Of a stretch of DNA of 11,488 bases, positions 1 through 6,773 are shown piece by piece. This stretch comes from CAYZXL01 sp964482435 (lineage in GTDB: Bacteria; Auribacterota; JABMQX01). The notes below the pieces were generated by a model. The model had not been told where the DNA came from. It saw only the letters and a program-made list of their open reading frames with translations, and made no database searches. Both the position numbers and the translations under genes were made by a program. Positions within the stretch are counted from its first letter, which is position 1. Each line of letters begins with the position of its first letter. The stretch lies in NCBI GenBank assembly GCA_964482435.1, contig CAYZXL010000104.1, positions 1 through 11,488 on the forward strand, written 5' to 3'.

Positions 1-135
1 GCCGTGCCAGAGCGGTCTTCGATAAGATACCATCTGAATGAAACAGTACACTAGTACATTCAGTTAGAACTGGCCTTCATGGTGGAGTACGGGGGTGAAG
101 CCCCTCGGCTTGACTAGCAAGGGACCGAATCTCCC
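1..135 (+). ncRNA. Group II intron RNA, segment upstream of the maturase
   Basis: This non-coding segment folds into hairpins of the kind found before intron-encoded proteins. A 7 bp stem pairs CTGAATG (34-40) with CATTCAG (57-63), and an inner TAC (47-49) / GTA (54-56) pair closes over an ACTA loop. A second hairpin pairs GGGG (91-94) with CCCC (101-104) around GTGAAG, a sequence seen before many bacterial intron maturases ('GGGGGTGAAGCCCC'). Exact domain assignment (parts of II, III and the base of IV) was not worked out. Confidence 0.65.
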
Positions 136-1431
136 ATGGCGAGAAGAGAATCCGCAAGCCCGGCAGATGACCATAGGCTAATGGAGGAGATATGCGAGCG
201 AGAGAACCTTAGGAAAGCGTGGAAGCGTGTCCGCGACAACAAGGGAAGTCCAGGGGTTGATGGGATGACCATTGATCAGATGCCCACTTACCTGCGGGAA
301 CACTGGCCAACCATTCGGGAACAACTGCTGAAAGGAACCCATGTACCGCAACCGGTTAAACGGGTAGAGATACCCAAGCCGGATGGCGGAGTCCGAAAAC
401 TCGGGATTCCGACGGTACTGGATCGCCTCATTCAACAGGCGGTTCTGCAGATTCTGCAACCCCGATGGGATCCAACGTTCTCCAAGCACAGCTACGGATT
501 TCGCCCAGGGCGCTCGGCTCATCAGGCTGTGGCCCAGGCACAGCAGTACGTTGCCCAGGGTTACAAATGGGTCGTGGATATTGATCTGGAGAAGTTCTTC
601 GACCGGGTCAACCACGACATTGTGATGAACCGAGTCGCCAAGCGGGTATCCGATAAGCGGGTGTTGAAGCTCATTCGGGCGTTCTTGAACGCCGGGGTGA
701 TGGAGAGCGGGCTGGTAAGTCCTGTTGAAGAGGGAACGCCCCAAGGAGGCCCCTTATCGCCTTTACTGTCGAACCTCGTGCTGGACGACCTCGATCGGGA
801 ACTGGAAAGGCGAGACCACCGCTTCTGCCGGTATGCGGACGATTGCAACATCTATGTCCGCAGTTACCGCGCGGGACAACGGGTTATCGCCAACATCACT
901 CGGTTCCTGATGACCCGGCTTCGGCTGAAGGTCAACGAGTCCAAAAGCGCAGTGGCTCGACCGGAGGAGCGAAAGTTTTTGGGCTTTACCTTGACCGGAG
1001 GAGAACAACCTCAGCGGCAGGTCTCCCCGGAAGCCCTCCGAAGGTTCAAAAGGCGGGTGCGGGAACTCACTCGACGGACCTGTGGGGTGAGCCTGGAGCA
1101 ATTGGTCAAGCCCTTGAGTGAGTACCTGATCGGTTGGCGAGGCTATTTCGGCTTCTGCCAGACAGCGAGGGTGCTTTCCTGCCTTGATGCGTGGATACGC
1201 AAGCGGTTGCGTATGTTCCTTTGGCGCCAGTGGAGATGCGGCCCCACTCGATACGCCCAACTTCGGCGTCGCGGTGTGCCACACTTCCGCTCAGCCGTTG
1301 CCGCAGGCACGAAATCGGGCCTGTGGCGCATGGCTCGTCACGCAGCCGTCCAGCAAGCTCTGCCTAACGCTTTCTTCGACTCGATCGGACTTCCCCGATT
1401 GGCCTATTGGGAAGCTGCTCAACCTAACTGA
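136..1431 (+). CDS. ltrA: Group II intron reverse transcriptase/maturase
   Basis: A 431-residue intron-encoded protein that would bind its own intron RNA, help it splice, and copy it into DNA at a target site. The N-terminal RT0-like region (about 20-60, RENLRKAWKRV...GVDGM) is followed by the RT fingers and palm. These include HSYGFRPGRSAH (118-129), the first catalytic aspartate region VVDIDLEKFFD (146-156), TPQGGPLSPLLSN (201-213), and the YADD active site at 233-236. RKFLGF follows at 279-284. The maturase X region carries LIGWRGYFGF (331-340), and the C-terminal tail ends near GLPRLAYW. There is no HNH endonuclease domain. Length, sequence and missing endonuclease fit class C proteins, which closely share the IPKPDGGVRKLGIP and RYADDCNIYV strings. 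The start at 136 has only a weak GGGA upstream; ATG at 181 is an alternative. The catalytic residues are intact, so the protein is probably functional. The stop codon abuts intron domain V. Confidence 0.95.
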   Translation: MARRESASPADDHRLMEEICERENLRKAWKRVRDNKGSPGVDGMTIDQMPTYLREHWPTIREQLLKGTHVPQPVKRVEIPKPDGGVRKLGIPTVLDRLIQQAVLQILQPRWDPTFSKHSYGFRPGRSAHQAVAQAQQYVAQGYKWVVDIDLEKFFDRVNHDIVMNRVAKRVSDKRVLKLIRAFLNAGVMESGLVSPVEEGTPQGGPLSPLLSNLVLDDLDRELERRDHRFCRYADDCNIYVRSYRAGQRVIANITRFLMTRLRLKVNESKSAVARPEERKFLGFTLTGGEQPQRQVSPEALRRFKRRVRELTRRTCGVSLEQLVKPLSEYLIGWRGYFGFCQTARVLSCLDAWIRKRLRMFLWRQWRCGPTRYAQLRRRGVPHFRSAVAAGTKSGLWRMARHAAVQQALPNAFFDSIGLPRLAYWEAAQPN

Positions 1432-1499
1432 ACCGCCGTGGTACGCGACCCGTATGCCCGGTGGTGTGGGAGGAGGGGAACCGCGAGGTTCCCCCCTAT
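1432..1499 (+). ncRNA. Group II intron domains V and VI
   Basis: Domain V is a hairpin at 1432-1465. Its lower stem is ACCGCCG (1432-1438) with CGGTGGT (1459-1465), including one G-U pair. The upper helix pairs GG (1440-1441) with CC (1457-1458) and TACG (1442-1445) with CGTA (1451-1454). A two-base TG bulge (1455-1456) and a five-base loop complete it. The catalytic triad reads CGC (1434-1436), the form known from class C introns. Domain VI is a hairpin pairing GGGGAACC (1475-1482) with GGTTCCCC (1487-1494) around a GCGA tetraloop. An unpaired A at 1474 lies on the 5' side, so it is not an obvious branch-point adenosine. The pairing was done by eye. Confidence 0.85.
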
Positions 1500-1519
1500 C
1501 CGGATCAATCTTCCCTGAA

Positions 1520-1542
1520 TTTCCAATCCTTCGTTTTGGAAA
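1520..1542. repeat. Palindromic hairpin just 3' of the intron
   Basis: TTTCCAA (1520-1526) is the perfect reverse complement of TTGGAAA (1536-1542), with a nine-base loop. The stem is AT-rich and lacks a T-run afterwards, so it is not a standard terminator. It could be an operator, a dispersed intergenic palindrome, or part of the stem-loop environment that class C introns favour. A single copy is visible in the window. Confidence 0.5.
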
Positions 1543-1739
1543 CTATGCTCGACCCACATGGCGTTTCTGGTGAGGGCGCAAGTTTTCAAGCATTGCGAGA
1601 GAGAAGAGTGACCCAAAGAGCTGATGGTAGGCAAAACGGGCTTTTGGGATCTTCGTCGGGTAGAGTGGCAGAAGCGATGGGTCGTTGACTGTTCGAGGCA
1701 TATCGGGCGTTTTTGGCGCTTGAGGTTCTGAAGGCAGTA

Positions 1740-1757
1740 CAGTCCAGGCAGTCCAGG
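1740..1757 (+). repeat. Two tandem copies of a 9-mer
   Basis: CAGTCCAGG occurs twice back to back (1740-1748 and 1749-1757), about 65 bases before the predicted -35 box of the first beta-helix gene. With only two copies, chance or replication slippage is a sufficient explanation. A role as a direct-repeat regulator site is possible but unsupported. Confidence 0.4.
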
Positions 1758-1822
1758 AGAGGCTTTCTTGCAGAGTGATTTTATGTGGGCGGCGTCGGTT
1801 TTTACGTTCGGCGGAAAGTACC

Positions 1823-1851
1823 TTGCGTTTACATCCGGTTAGTGCTAAGTA
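1823..1851 (+). promoter_or_regulatory. Predicted extended -10 promoter of first beta-helix gene
   Basis: TTGCGT (1823-1828), a 17-base spacer and TAAGTA (1846-1851) are preceded by an extended -10 TGC (1843-1845). The individual boxes are only fair matches to sigma-70 consensus. The support comes from comparison: the same arrangement, with the same spacer length and strongly similar flanking bases, lies before the second beta-helix gene. Transcription would start near 1858, giving a leader of roughly 55 bases. Confidence 0.5.
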
Positions 1852-1911
1852 TTGGCCCCGTGGATCGGTGAAACAACCGGAGATGAGGACCAGCCTACCA
1901 GCGGGGTGCAC

Positions 1912-4900
1912 ATGACAGGACGCACGTTTCTTCGTATCGCGACCGGCGTTTTGCTCTTTTTCCTGTCTCCAGGGTTGACGGCAGCAGTGACCTGGTATGT
2001 GGACGGCAGCGTGCCCGAGTCTGGAGATGGGAAGTCCTGGGAAACAGCGTTCCAGAAGATTCAGGAAGGAATAGACACCGCAGGGGATGGGGATACGGTC
2101 GTTGTCGCCGGGAGGACTTATTTCGAGAAAATCCGTTTCGATGGCAAAAGCGTTCACCTGGTGTCGCGGGACGGCCCGGCACGAACTGTTATTGACGCCC
2201 GTCGTTCGGGCACGGTCGTGACGTTCGACTTCCGGGAAGGCTCCGGAGCAATCTTCGAGGGCTTTTCCGTAACCGGGGGCGGCGGCAGCAACAGCGGATC
2301 GGGAATTTACTGTGAAGGTTCTTCTCCCACGATTCTCAACTGCCGCATTTTTCGGAACATCTCTGCATATCCTGACCCGGGTGGCGGGATCTGTTGCCGC
2401 GCGGCAAACCCTACGATTTCGCATTGCGTGATCTACTCGAACTGGTCCCACGAATGGGGCGGGGGCATCTGGTGCTACAAATCATCTCCGCGAATTGAGG
2501 GGTGCGCAATCGTCCAGAACTCCGCTTTCTACGGGGGAGCGGGAATAGCCTGTGATAACGAGTGCTTTCCGGTAATTGTTAACTGCACCATCTTCGGCAA
2601 CCTTTCGCCCTGGCGCGGCGGAGGGGTTGACTCGGGGTGGGGAAGCCATACGCTTGCGATCAACACCGTAATATGGGGCAACCAGCAAGGAGATATCGAG
2701 GTCAGCGGCGGCAGCGTCGAACTCCGATCATGTGTTTACGATGGGTCAGTATGGTCTCTGGGCGGCGAGTTCATAGATGGCGGAGGAAATATTTCCGCGG
2801 ACCCGATGTTCGCGAGACCTCTGATGCCGATCCCTCACCTATCGGCTGCTTCGCCCTGCATTGACGCGGGATTGGAGCAGGACCTGCAGCCAACGGACAT
2901 TGACGGAGAACCACGGGTGCTCGGCGGCCGGGTAGATATTGGAGCCGACGAGTATCTCGACTCCGACACTGACGAGCTGCCGGATTGGTGGGAGCTATTG
3001 TATTTCTCCGACCCTGTCGCCCCCTCTCCGGAACACGACCTCGACAAAGACAATCTCTTGAATTCTGACGAGTATTTCCGGGGCACGAACCCGATGGCAT
3101 CATCGCCCACAACGTTCTATGTTAATGGGTCTCTTGGCAACGACGATTGGAACGGCATGAGCCAGAGTCATCTCGGTGGGAACATTGGCCCGAAGGCCAC
3201 GATCCAGGCCGCGATTGACGCGGCGTGCAACGGGGACAAGGTCGTCGCGGCAACCGGAACATACGAGGAGGGCATAACCTTCTCAGGAAAGAATCTTTAC
3301 GTAAAGTCGGCCTTCGGCCGCGATGTCACGATAATTCAATGGCCCGGGGGCCAATGGGAGGGCGGCGGAGCCGTGGTCACTTTCGGAATGGGCGAGGGAC
3401 GCGACGCCATCCTCGAGGGATTCGGCATTACGGAAGGGCGCGCTTACTCCGGTGGGGGATTCGATTGCTTCCGTTCCTCCCCCACAATCCGCGACTGCGC
3501 TGTTTATGACAACTGGGGCGCAATGGACGGCGGCGGTTTTTACTGCCTGGAATCTTCCCCTCTCATTGAGCGCTGTGATATCTGCAATAACGGCACGGAG
3601 GAGCGCGGCGCCGCCATCCACTGCGACAAATGCAACCCTACTATATTGTCCTGCAATATCTTTGGGAACGAGATCGGATGCTGCGGACCAGCGGGGATTT
3701 ACCTGAGGGAATCCGGAGGGCTGGTCGCCGACTGCAAGTTGTATAGCAACACTTCTGCGGGAGTCGGCGCGATCCGGTGCGATGATTCCTGGACCACTTT
3801 CACACGGTGCGCCGTGTTCGACAACTCGTCAAATGGCTGCAGCGGGTTTCTCCTGGCATCCTCGCCGGTGAGCGTCACCAACTGCATTGTATATAATAAT
3901 ATCTCCAGGTATGGCCCAGCGGTCCAGTGCGATGGCTCCTCGCCCGCGATCATCAACTGTACGATTTACGGGAACATATGCGAGGGCTCAGGGGGAGTTG
4001 TCCTTTCGCAGTCCTCCGCAGCCGTGCTCGTTAACACCATTGTCTGGGATAACAAGTCGTATGACGTAGTCTGTGGCGATTCTGAAACGGATTGGACAAC
4101 GGCGGCGGTTCTGTTGCACTGTGATGTAGGTGAGGTTCGGGGAAGCTACCTCGACGCAGGGGGAAATATCGCAGCAGATCCGCTGCTCACGAGAGATTTT
4201 CTTCCGGTCCCTCATCTTCTCCCGGGGTCGCCCTGCATTGATGCCGGCACGCGGATGAGCGCGCCATCTTCCGACATGGAAGGCGACCCAAGACCGTCGG
4301 GACTTGCCCCCGACATCGGCGCCGATGAAGTTCTCGACAGTGACTTCGACAGATTGCCCGATTCGTGGGAAATTCGCCACTTCGGTGACATCTCCGCAAA
4401 ACCTGAAGCCGACGACGACGGAGACGGACTATCGAACCTCGAGGAATGCGCGAGAGACTACCCGCCGCTTCATCCGACCCCGACGACAACTTATGTCAAT
4501 GCTTATTCGGGCAATGACGCCTGGGACGGGACGTCGCGAATCCATCTGGAAGGAACGGTTGGCCCGAAAGCGACCATTCAGGCGGGAATCGAATCGGCTC
4601 TCGACGGCGACATCGTCACCGTTCTTCCCGGGACGTACCGGGAGAGCGTCAACTTCAAGGGAAAACGGATCCATCTTAGCGCACAGTCCGGTCCCCAGAA
4701 AACGATTATTGACGCGGGAGGGGCCGGAAGAGGGGTGACGTTCGAGTCGAGGGAGACAACTGAATCGGTGCTCGAGGGATTCGGCATAACCGGCGGGAAC
4801 GCTGAGAAGGGTGGGGGCATACTTTGCGAGAAAGCATCGCCGACCATCACCGGCTGTCATGTGTACGGCAACAAGACGACAGGTTGGGCGTCTTACCACG

Positions 4901-6210
4901 GAGCCGGAATTTACTGTTACGCCGGATCGCCAACAATCTCCGACTGTCGGATTTATAACAATATGACAGCATATGACTGGGAGGCTTACGGCGGTGGAAT
5001 CTATGTGGACAGTCCATCGCTGCGGCTCACTCGATGTCTCGTAGAAAACAACTTCGCCACAGAATCGGGAGGGGGAATCTCGCTGACCGGCTCAAATATC
5101 ACATTGACCGACTGCACCATCAGGAACAATGTCGCCAGCAAGGGGTGGGGCGGAGGCGTCAACTGCATGAACACTGACTCTGTGACCATTTCTAACTGTA
5201 CGATTCGGGGCAACCGGGCTGCCTTTGGAGGAGGCATCTACCTTTATTACTGTCGTGCCACGTCGCTCTCCGACAGCATCATCGCTCACAATTCTTCCAC
5301 CGAATCAGGAGGAGGAATCGGAGGCGGGGACGATTCGCTGATTTCTGGTTGTCTGATTTTCCGGAACACTGCCGCGACGGAGGGCGGTGGTGCCGCTTAT
5401 TCCAAGTATTCGAGGCCGCGAATGGTCAATTGCACGGTGGTGGGAAACACAGCCCAAGGGGGGTGTGGCGGAATCTTTTATTCGAGTAACTCTGTCCTCT
5501 ATAACTGTATCGTGTGGGACAATGGCGACGATCTGAGTGGGTGCGCGGCGAAATATTCGTGCATTGAGGACACCGGAGACGAGAACGAGGGCGAAGGAGT
5601 CATCCACGACGATCCTCTCTTTGTCTGCCCCGAGAAAGAGGACTTCCACCTTCGACCCGATTCCCCTTGCGTCAATGCCGGAACGACTGAGATCTACTAT
5701 GGCGGGCTGCCATCTCTCGATATAGACGGAGAACATCGGCCCTTCGGGACGGCGTTGGACATAGGGGCCGATGAGTATATTGATCAGGACTCGGATGAGC
5801 TGCCGGATTACTGGGAAATCCGCTGGTTCGGTGACCTATGGATGAGTAAAGAGGACGACCCGGACGACGATGGGCTGCCCAACACCGAGGAGTTCGTCCG
5901 GCTGTGTGACCCGACAAGCCCTGATACAGACGCGGATGGACAAGGGGATGGCGCAGAGGTGTCCGCTGGGACGGACCCTCTTAACGCGGCATCGCGGTTT
6001 GAGATCGTGAGCGTAAGAGTCGCCGACACGAGACTCGAGATCCAGTGCTCGACGGTCGTTCAGAGAGAGTATAGGTTGCTGGTCAGCAACGACCTTATCG
6101 AGTGGATTCCATTCGCAGAACCGTTCACGGCTGTTGGCGACACCTTGAGCTTCGCCGATACTACTTCCCTGACGAGTCCGCGCTTTTACAGGGTCGAAGT
6201 GCTACCATAA
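1912..6210 (+). CDS. Secreted three-module beta-helix protein with choice-of-anchor Q-like caps
   Basis: A 1432-residue exported protein. The ATG at 1912 is chosen because it opens a signal peptide (MTGRTF..., hydrophobic IATGVLLFFL, cleavage near LTAA at 25); an upstream TTG at 1852 overlaps the predicted -10 box. Three modules follow, starting near residues 27, 400 and 860. Each has an N-terminal segment like 'YVN...GNDxWDGT...IQAAI...DGDxVxV' (YVDG...SGDGKSW in the first). It then has a right-handed beta-helix of about 5, 8 and 9 coils with GGGI(Y/W)C and IxxN signatures, a 'SPC(I/V)(D/N)AG...DIGADE(Y/V)' cap (about 314-348, 773-807, 1251-1289), and an acidic TSP3-like 'DSDxDxLPDxWE' linker likely to bind calcium. 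The C-terminal domain (about 1363-1432; YRLLVSNDL, FYRVEVLP) resembles a tail common in PVC secreted proteins. No PEP-CTERM, LPXTG or autotransporter barrel is evident. A surface or matrix role is inferred; no catalytic motif was recognised. It is a paralogue of the next gene. Confidence 0.9.
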   Translation: MTGRTFLRIATGVLLFFLSPGLTAAVTWYVDGSVPESGDGKSWETAFQKIQEGIDTAGDGDTVVVAGRTYFEKIRFDGKSVHLVSRDGPARTVIDARRSGTVVTFDFREGSGAIFEGFSVTGGGGSNSGSGIYCEGSSPTILNCRIFRNISAYPDPGGGICCRAANPTISHCVIYSNWSHEWGGGIWCYKSSPRIEGCAIVQNSAFYGGAGIACDNECFPVIVNCTIFGNLSPWRGGGVDSGWGSHTLAINTVIWGNQQGDIEVSGGSVELRSCVYDGSVWSLGGEFIDGGGNISADPMFARPLMPIPHLSAASPCIDAGLEQDLQPTDIDGEPRVLGGRVDIGADEYLDSDTDELPDWWELLYFSDPVAPSPEHDLDKDNLLNSDEYFRGTNPMASSPTTFYVNGSLGNDDWNGMSQSHLGGNIGPKATIQAAIDAACNGDKVVAATGTYEEGITFSGKNLYVKSAFGRDVTIIQWPGGQWEGGGAVVTFGMGEGRDAILEGFGITEGRAYSGGGFDCFRSSPTIRDCAVYDNWGAMDGGGFYCLESSPLIERCDICNNGTEERGAAIHCDKCNPTILSCNIFGNEIGCCGPAGIYLRESGGLVADCKLYSNTSAGVGAIRCDDSWTTFTRCAVFDNSSNGCSGFLLASSPVSVTNCIVYNNISRYGPAVQCDGSSPAIINCTIYGNICEGSGGVVLSQSSAAVLVNTIVWDNKSYDVVCGDSETDWTTAAVLLHCDVGEVRGSYLDAGGNIAADPLLTRDFLPVPHLLPGSPCIDAGTRMSAPSSDMEGDPRPSGLAPDIGADEVLDSDFDRLPDSWEIRHFGDISAKPEADDDGDGLSNLEECARDYPPLHPTPTTTYVNAYSGNDAWDGTSRIHLEGTVGPKATIQAGIESALDGDIVTVLPGTYRESVNFKGKRIHLSAQSGPQKTIIDAGGAGRGVTFESRETTESVLEGFGITGGNAEKGGGILCEKASPTITGCHVYGNKTTGWASYHGAGIYCYAGSPTISDCRIYNNMTAYDWEAYGGGIYVDSPSLRLTRCLVENNFATESGGGISLTGSNITLTDCTIRNNVASKGWGGGVNCMNTDSVTISNCTIRGNRAAFGGGIYLYYCRATSLSDSIIAHNSSTESGGGIGGGDDSLISGCLIFRNTAATEGGGAAYSKYSRPRMVNCTVVGNTAQGGCGGIFYSSNSVLYNCIVWDNGDDLSGCAAKYSCIEDTGDENEGEGVIHDDPLFVCPEKEDFHLRPDSPCVNAGTTEIYYGGLPSLDIDGEHRPFGTALDIGADEYIDQDSDELPDYWEIRWFGDLWMSKEDDPDDDGLPNTEEFVRLCDPTSPDTDADGQGDGAEVSAGTDPLNAASRFEIVSVRVADTRLEIQCSTVVQREYRLLVSNDLIEWIPFAEPFTAVGDTLSFADTTSLTSPRFYRVEVLP

Positions 6211-6630
6211 GGTGCCTCGCGGCTTTTCCTGAACCGTATGCCCGATAGTTGCCCCCTCTGCCAAGACTCAGCCCGTCTGCTCCCCATTCGACCCGTCGGC
6301 ATGCCTTGTCGGCTTTCAACTCCTTGTAGTTTCAGTGCCTGTCGCACGCTCAGCCGGGGACCCTGGCGGTCCACCGCAGTCGCCAAGTATGGTTTACTAT
6401 CTGTTTGATTGTTGCGCGTTGGCGCGGACAGACGACAAACCGCGCGATTGGAGCCTCAGCCTTCCTTCGAAGCCCCGGATCCATGAAGGCGCCGGCGCGA
6501 AAGGCCGACAAATGGGTTGTCCCACCGTCGAACCGTCCGAAACGCTGAGGAAGTGCGCTCACGATGCGAATGGCGGTTAATCTGCGGGGCTGTAATCTGC
6601 CCCAGTCAGACTCCTCCCCGGGTTCCTTTC

Positions 6631-6647
6631 CCAGGCGTTCGCCCTGG
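6631..6647. other. Small GC hairpin with TTCG loop
   Basis: CCAGG (6631-6635) pairs with CCTGG (6643-6647); with one bulged C, an inner G-C pair closes a TTCG tetraloop. It lies about 35 bases before the -35 box of the second gene and is followed by mixed sequence, not a T-run, so terminator activity is doubtful. It could mark the end of the upstream transcript or be incidental. Confidence 0.3.
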
Positions 6648-6680
6648 TCGTAGTGTATTTCATTGCGTGCGGTTGCTGCC

Positions 6681-6709
6681 TTGCTTTCGCATCGGTTCGG
6701 TGCTAAATT
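6681..6709 (+). promoter_or_regulatory. Predicted extended -10 promoter of second beta-helix gene
   Basis: TTGCTT (6681-6686), a 17-base spacer and TAAATT (6704-6709) are preceded by an extended -10 TGC (6701-6703). The block aligns base for base, with small gaps, to the one before the first beta-helix gene: CCTTGC, then CATC, GGTT and TGCTAA occur in the same order. The leader to the ATG is about 60 bases, close to that of the first gene. This suggests the two genes are separately transcribed but co-regulated. Confidence 0.55.
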
Positions 6710-6760
6710 GGTGTTCGTTGGGTCTATGGCTGAAGTGAATAAGGGTAGGCATCTTGGCAG

Positions 6761-6766
6761 GGGGAG
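6761..6766 (+). promoter_or_regulatory. Ribosome binding site of second beta-helix gene
   Basis: GGGGAG ends seven bases before the ATG at 6774, a good Shine-Dalgarno match and spacing. It fixes the start of this gene, which also coincides with a signal peptide. Confidence 0.75.
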
Positions 6767-6773
6767 AACAGCA

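Larger units (their letters stand above)
1..1505 (+). mobile_element. Group II intron, class C-like, 5' end outside window
   Basis: The stretch has the usual order of a bacterial retroelement intron: structured RNA, a reverse transcriptase/maturase frame in the domain IV position, then a domain V and domain VI pair directly after the stop codon. The RNA domains I to III begin before the window, so the 5' splice site and exon-binding sites cannot be seen. The 3' boundary is placed between 1499 and 1505, because the sequence after the domain VI stem runs CTATCCGGAT and group II introns end in A-pyrimidine; the exact base is uncertain. Class C is inferred from the maturase sequence, its lack of an endonuclease domain, and the CGC catalytic triad in domain V. 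Class C introns typically insert next to transcription terminators or stem-loops; the upstream exon needed to test this is missing. Confidence 0.85.
1506..1911. other. Gene-poor stretch between intron and first beta-helix gene
   Basis: About 400 bases with no convincing gene. Reading frames here are short, or are antisense extensions of the following gene with no recognisable protein motif. It contains a palindrome at 1520-1542, a tandem 9-mer at 1740-1757, a promoter-like block at 1821-1853 and the leader of the next gene. The leader has GGAG at 1879-1882 (too far from the start to serve it) and GCGGGGTG at 1901-1908, a poor but usable ribosome binding site for the ATG at 1912. Nothing in 1550-1735 was recognised. 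Confidence 0.6.
6211..6773. other. Intergenic region between the two beta-helix genes
   Basis: 563 bases without a convincing gene; the longest open frames (about 80 residues, either strand) show no motif and lack ribosome sites. No strong terminator follows the first gene: the only T-run hairpin is GCC-TCGC-GGC-TTTT at 6214-6227, with a three-pair stem. Other marks are an 8-base palindrome GGCATGCC (6298-6305), a spaced direct repeat TAATCTGC (6578-6585 and 6593-6600) overlapping a GGGGC/GCCCC hairpin (6586-6590 / 6599-6603), and the hairpin at 6631-6647. The last 95 bases hold the promoter-like block and leader of the second gene. Confidence 0.6.

Noticed and set aside
1852..1911. TTG start at 1852 extending the first beta-helix protein by 20 residues
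   Set aside because: The extension would put charged residues before the signal peptide and the TTG overlaps the predicted -10 box. The ATG at 1912 begins a normal signal peptide.
1543..2451. Long antisense frame (302 codons on the minus strand)
   Set aside because: It overlaps the signal peptide and first module of the forward beta-helix gene, shows no recognisable domain and no ribosome site. It is best read as a shadow of the GC-rich forward coding frame.
6214..6227. Possible terminator after the first beta-helix gene
   Set aside because: The stem is only three base pairs (GCC/GGC) with four Ts; too weak to call a rho-independent terminator.
6335..6580. Small frame of 81 codons between the two large genes
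   Set aside because: No ribosome binding site, no recognisable motif, and an overlapping minus-strand frame of similar quality; neither is supportable as a gene.
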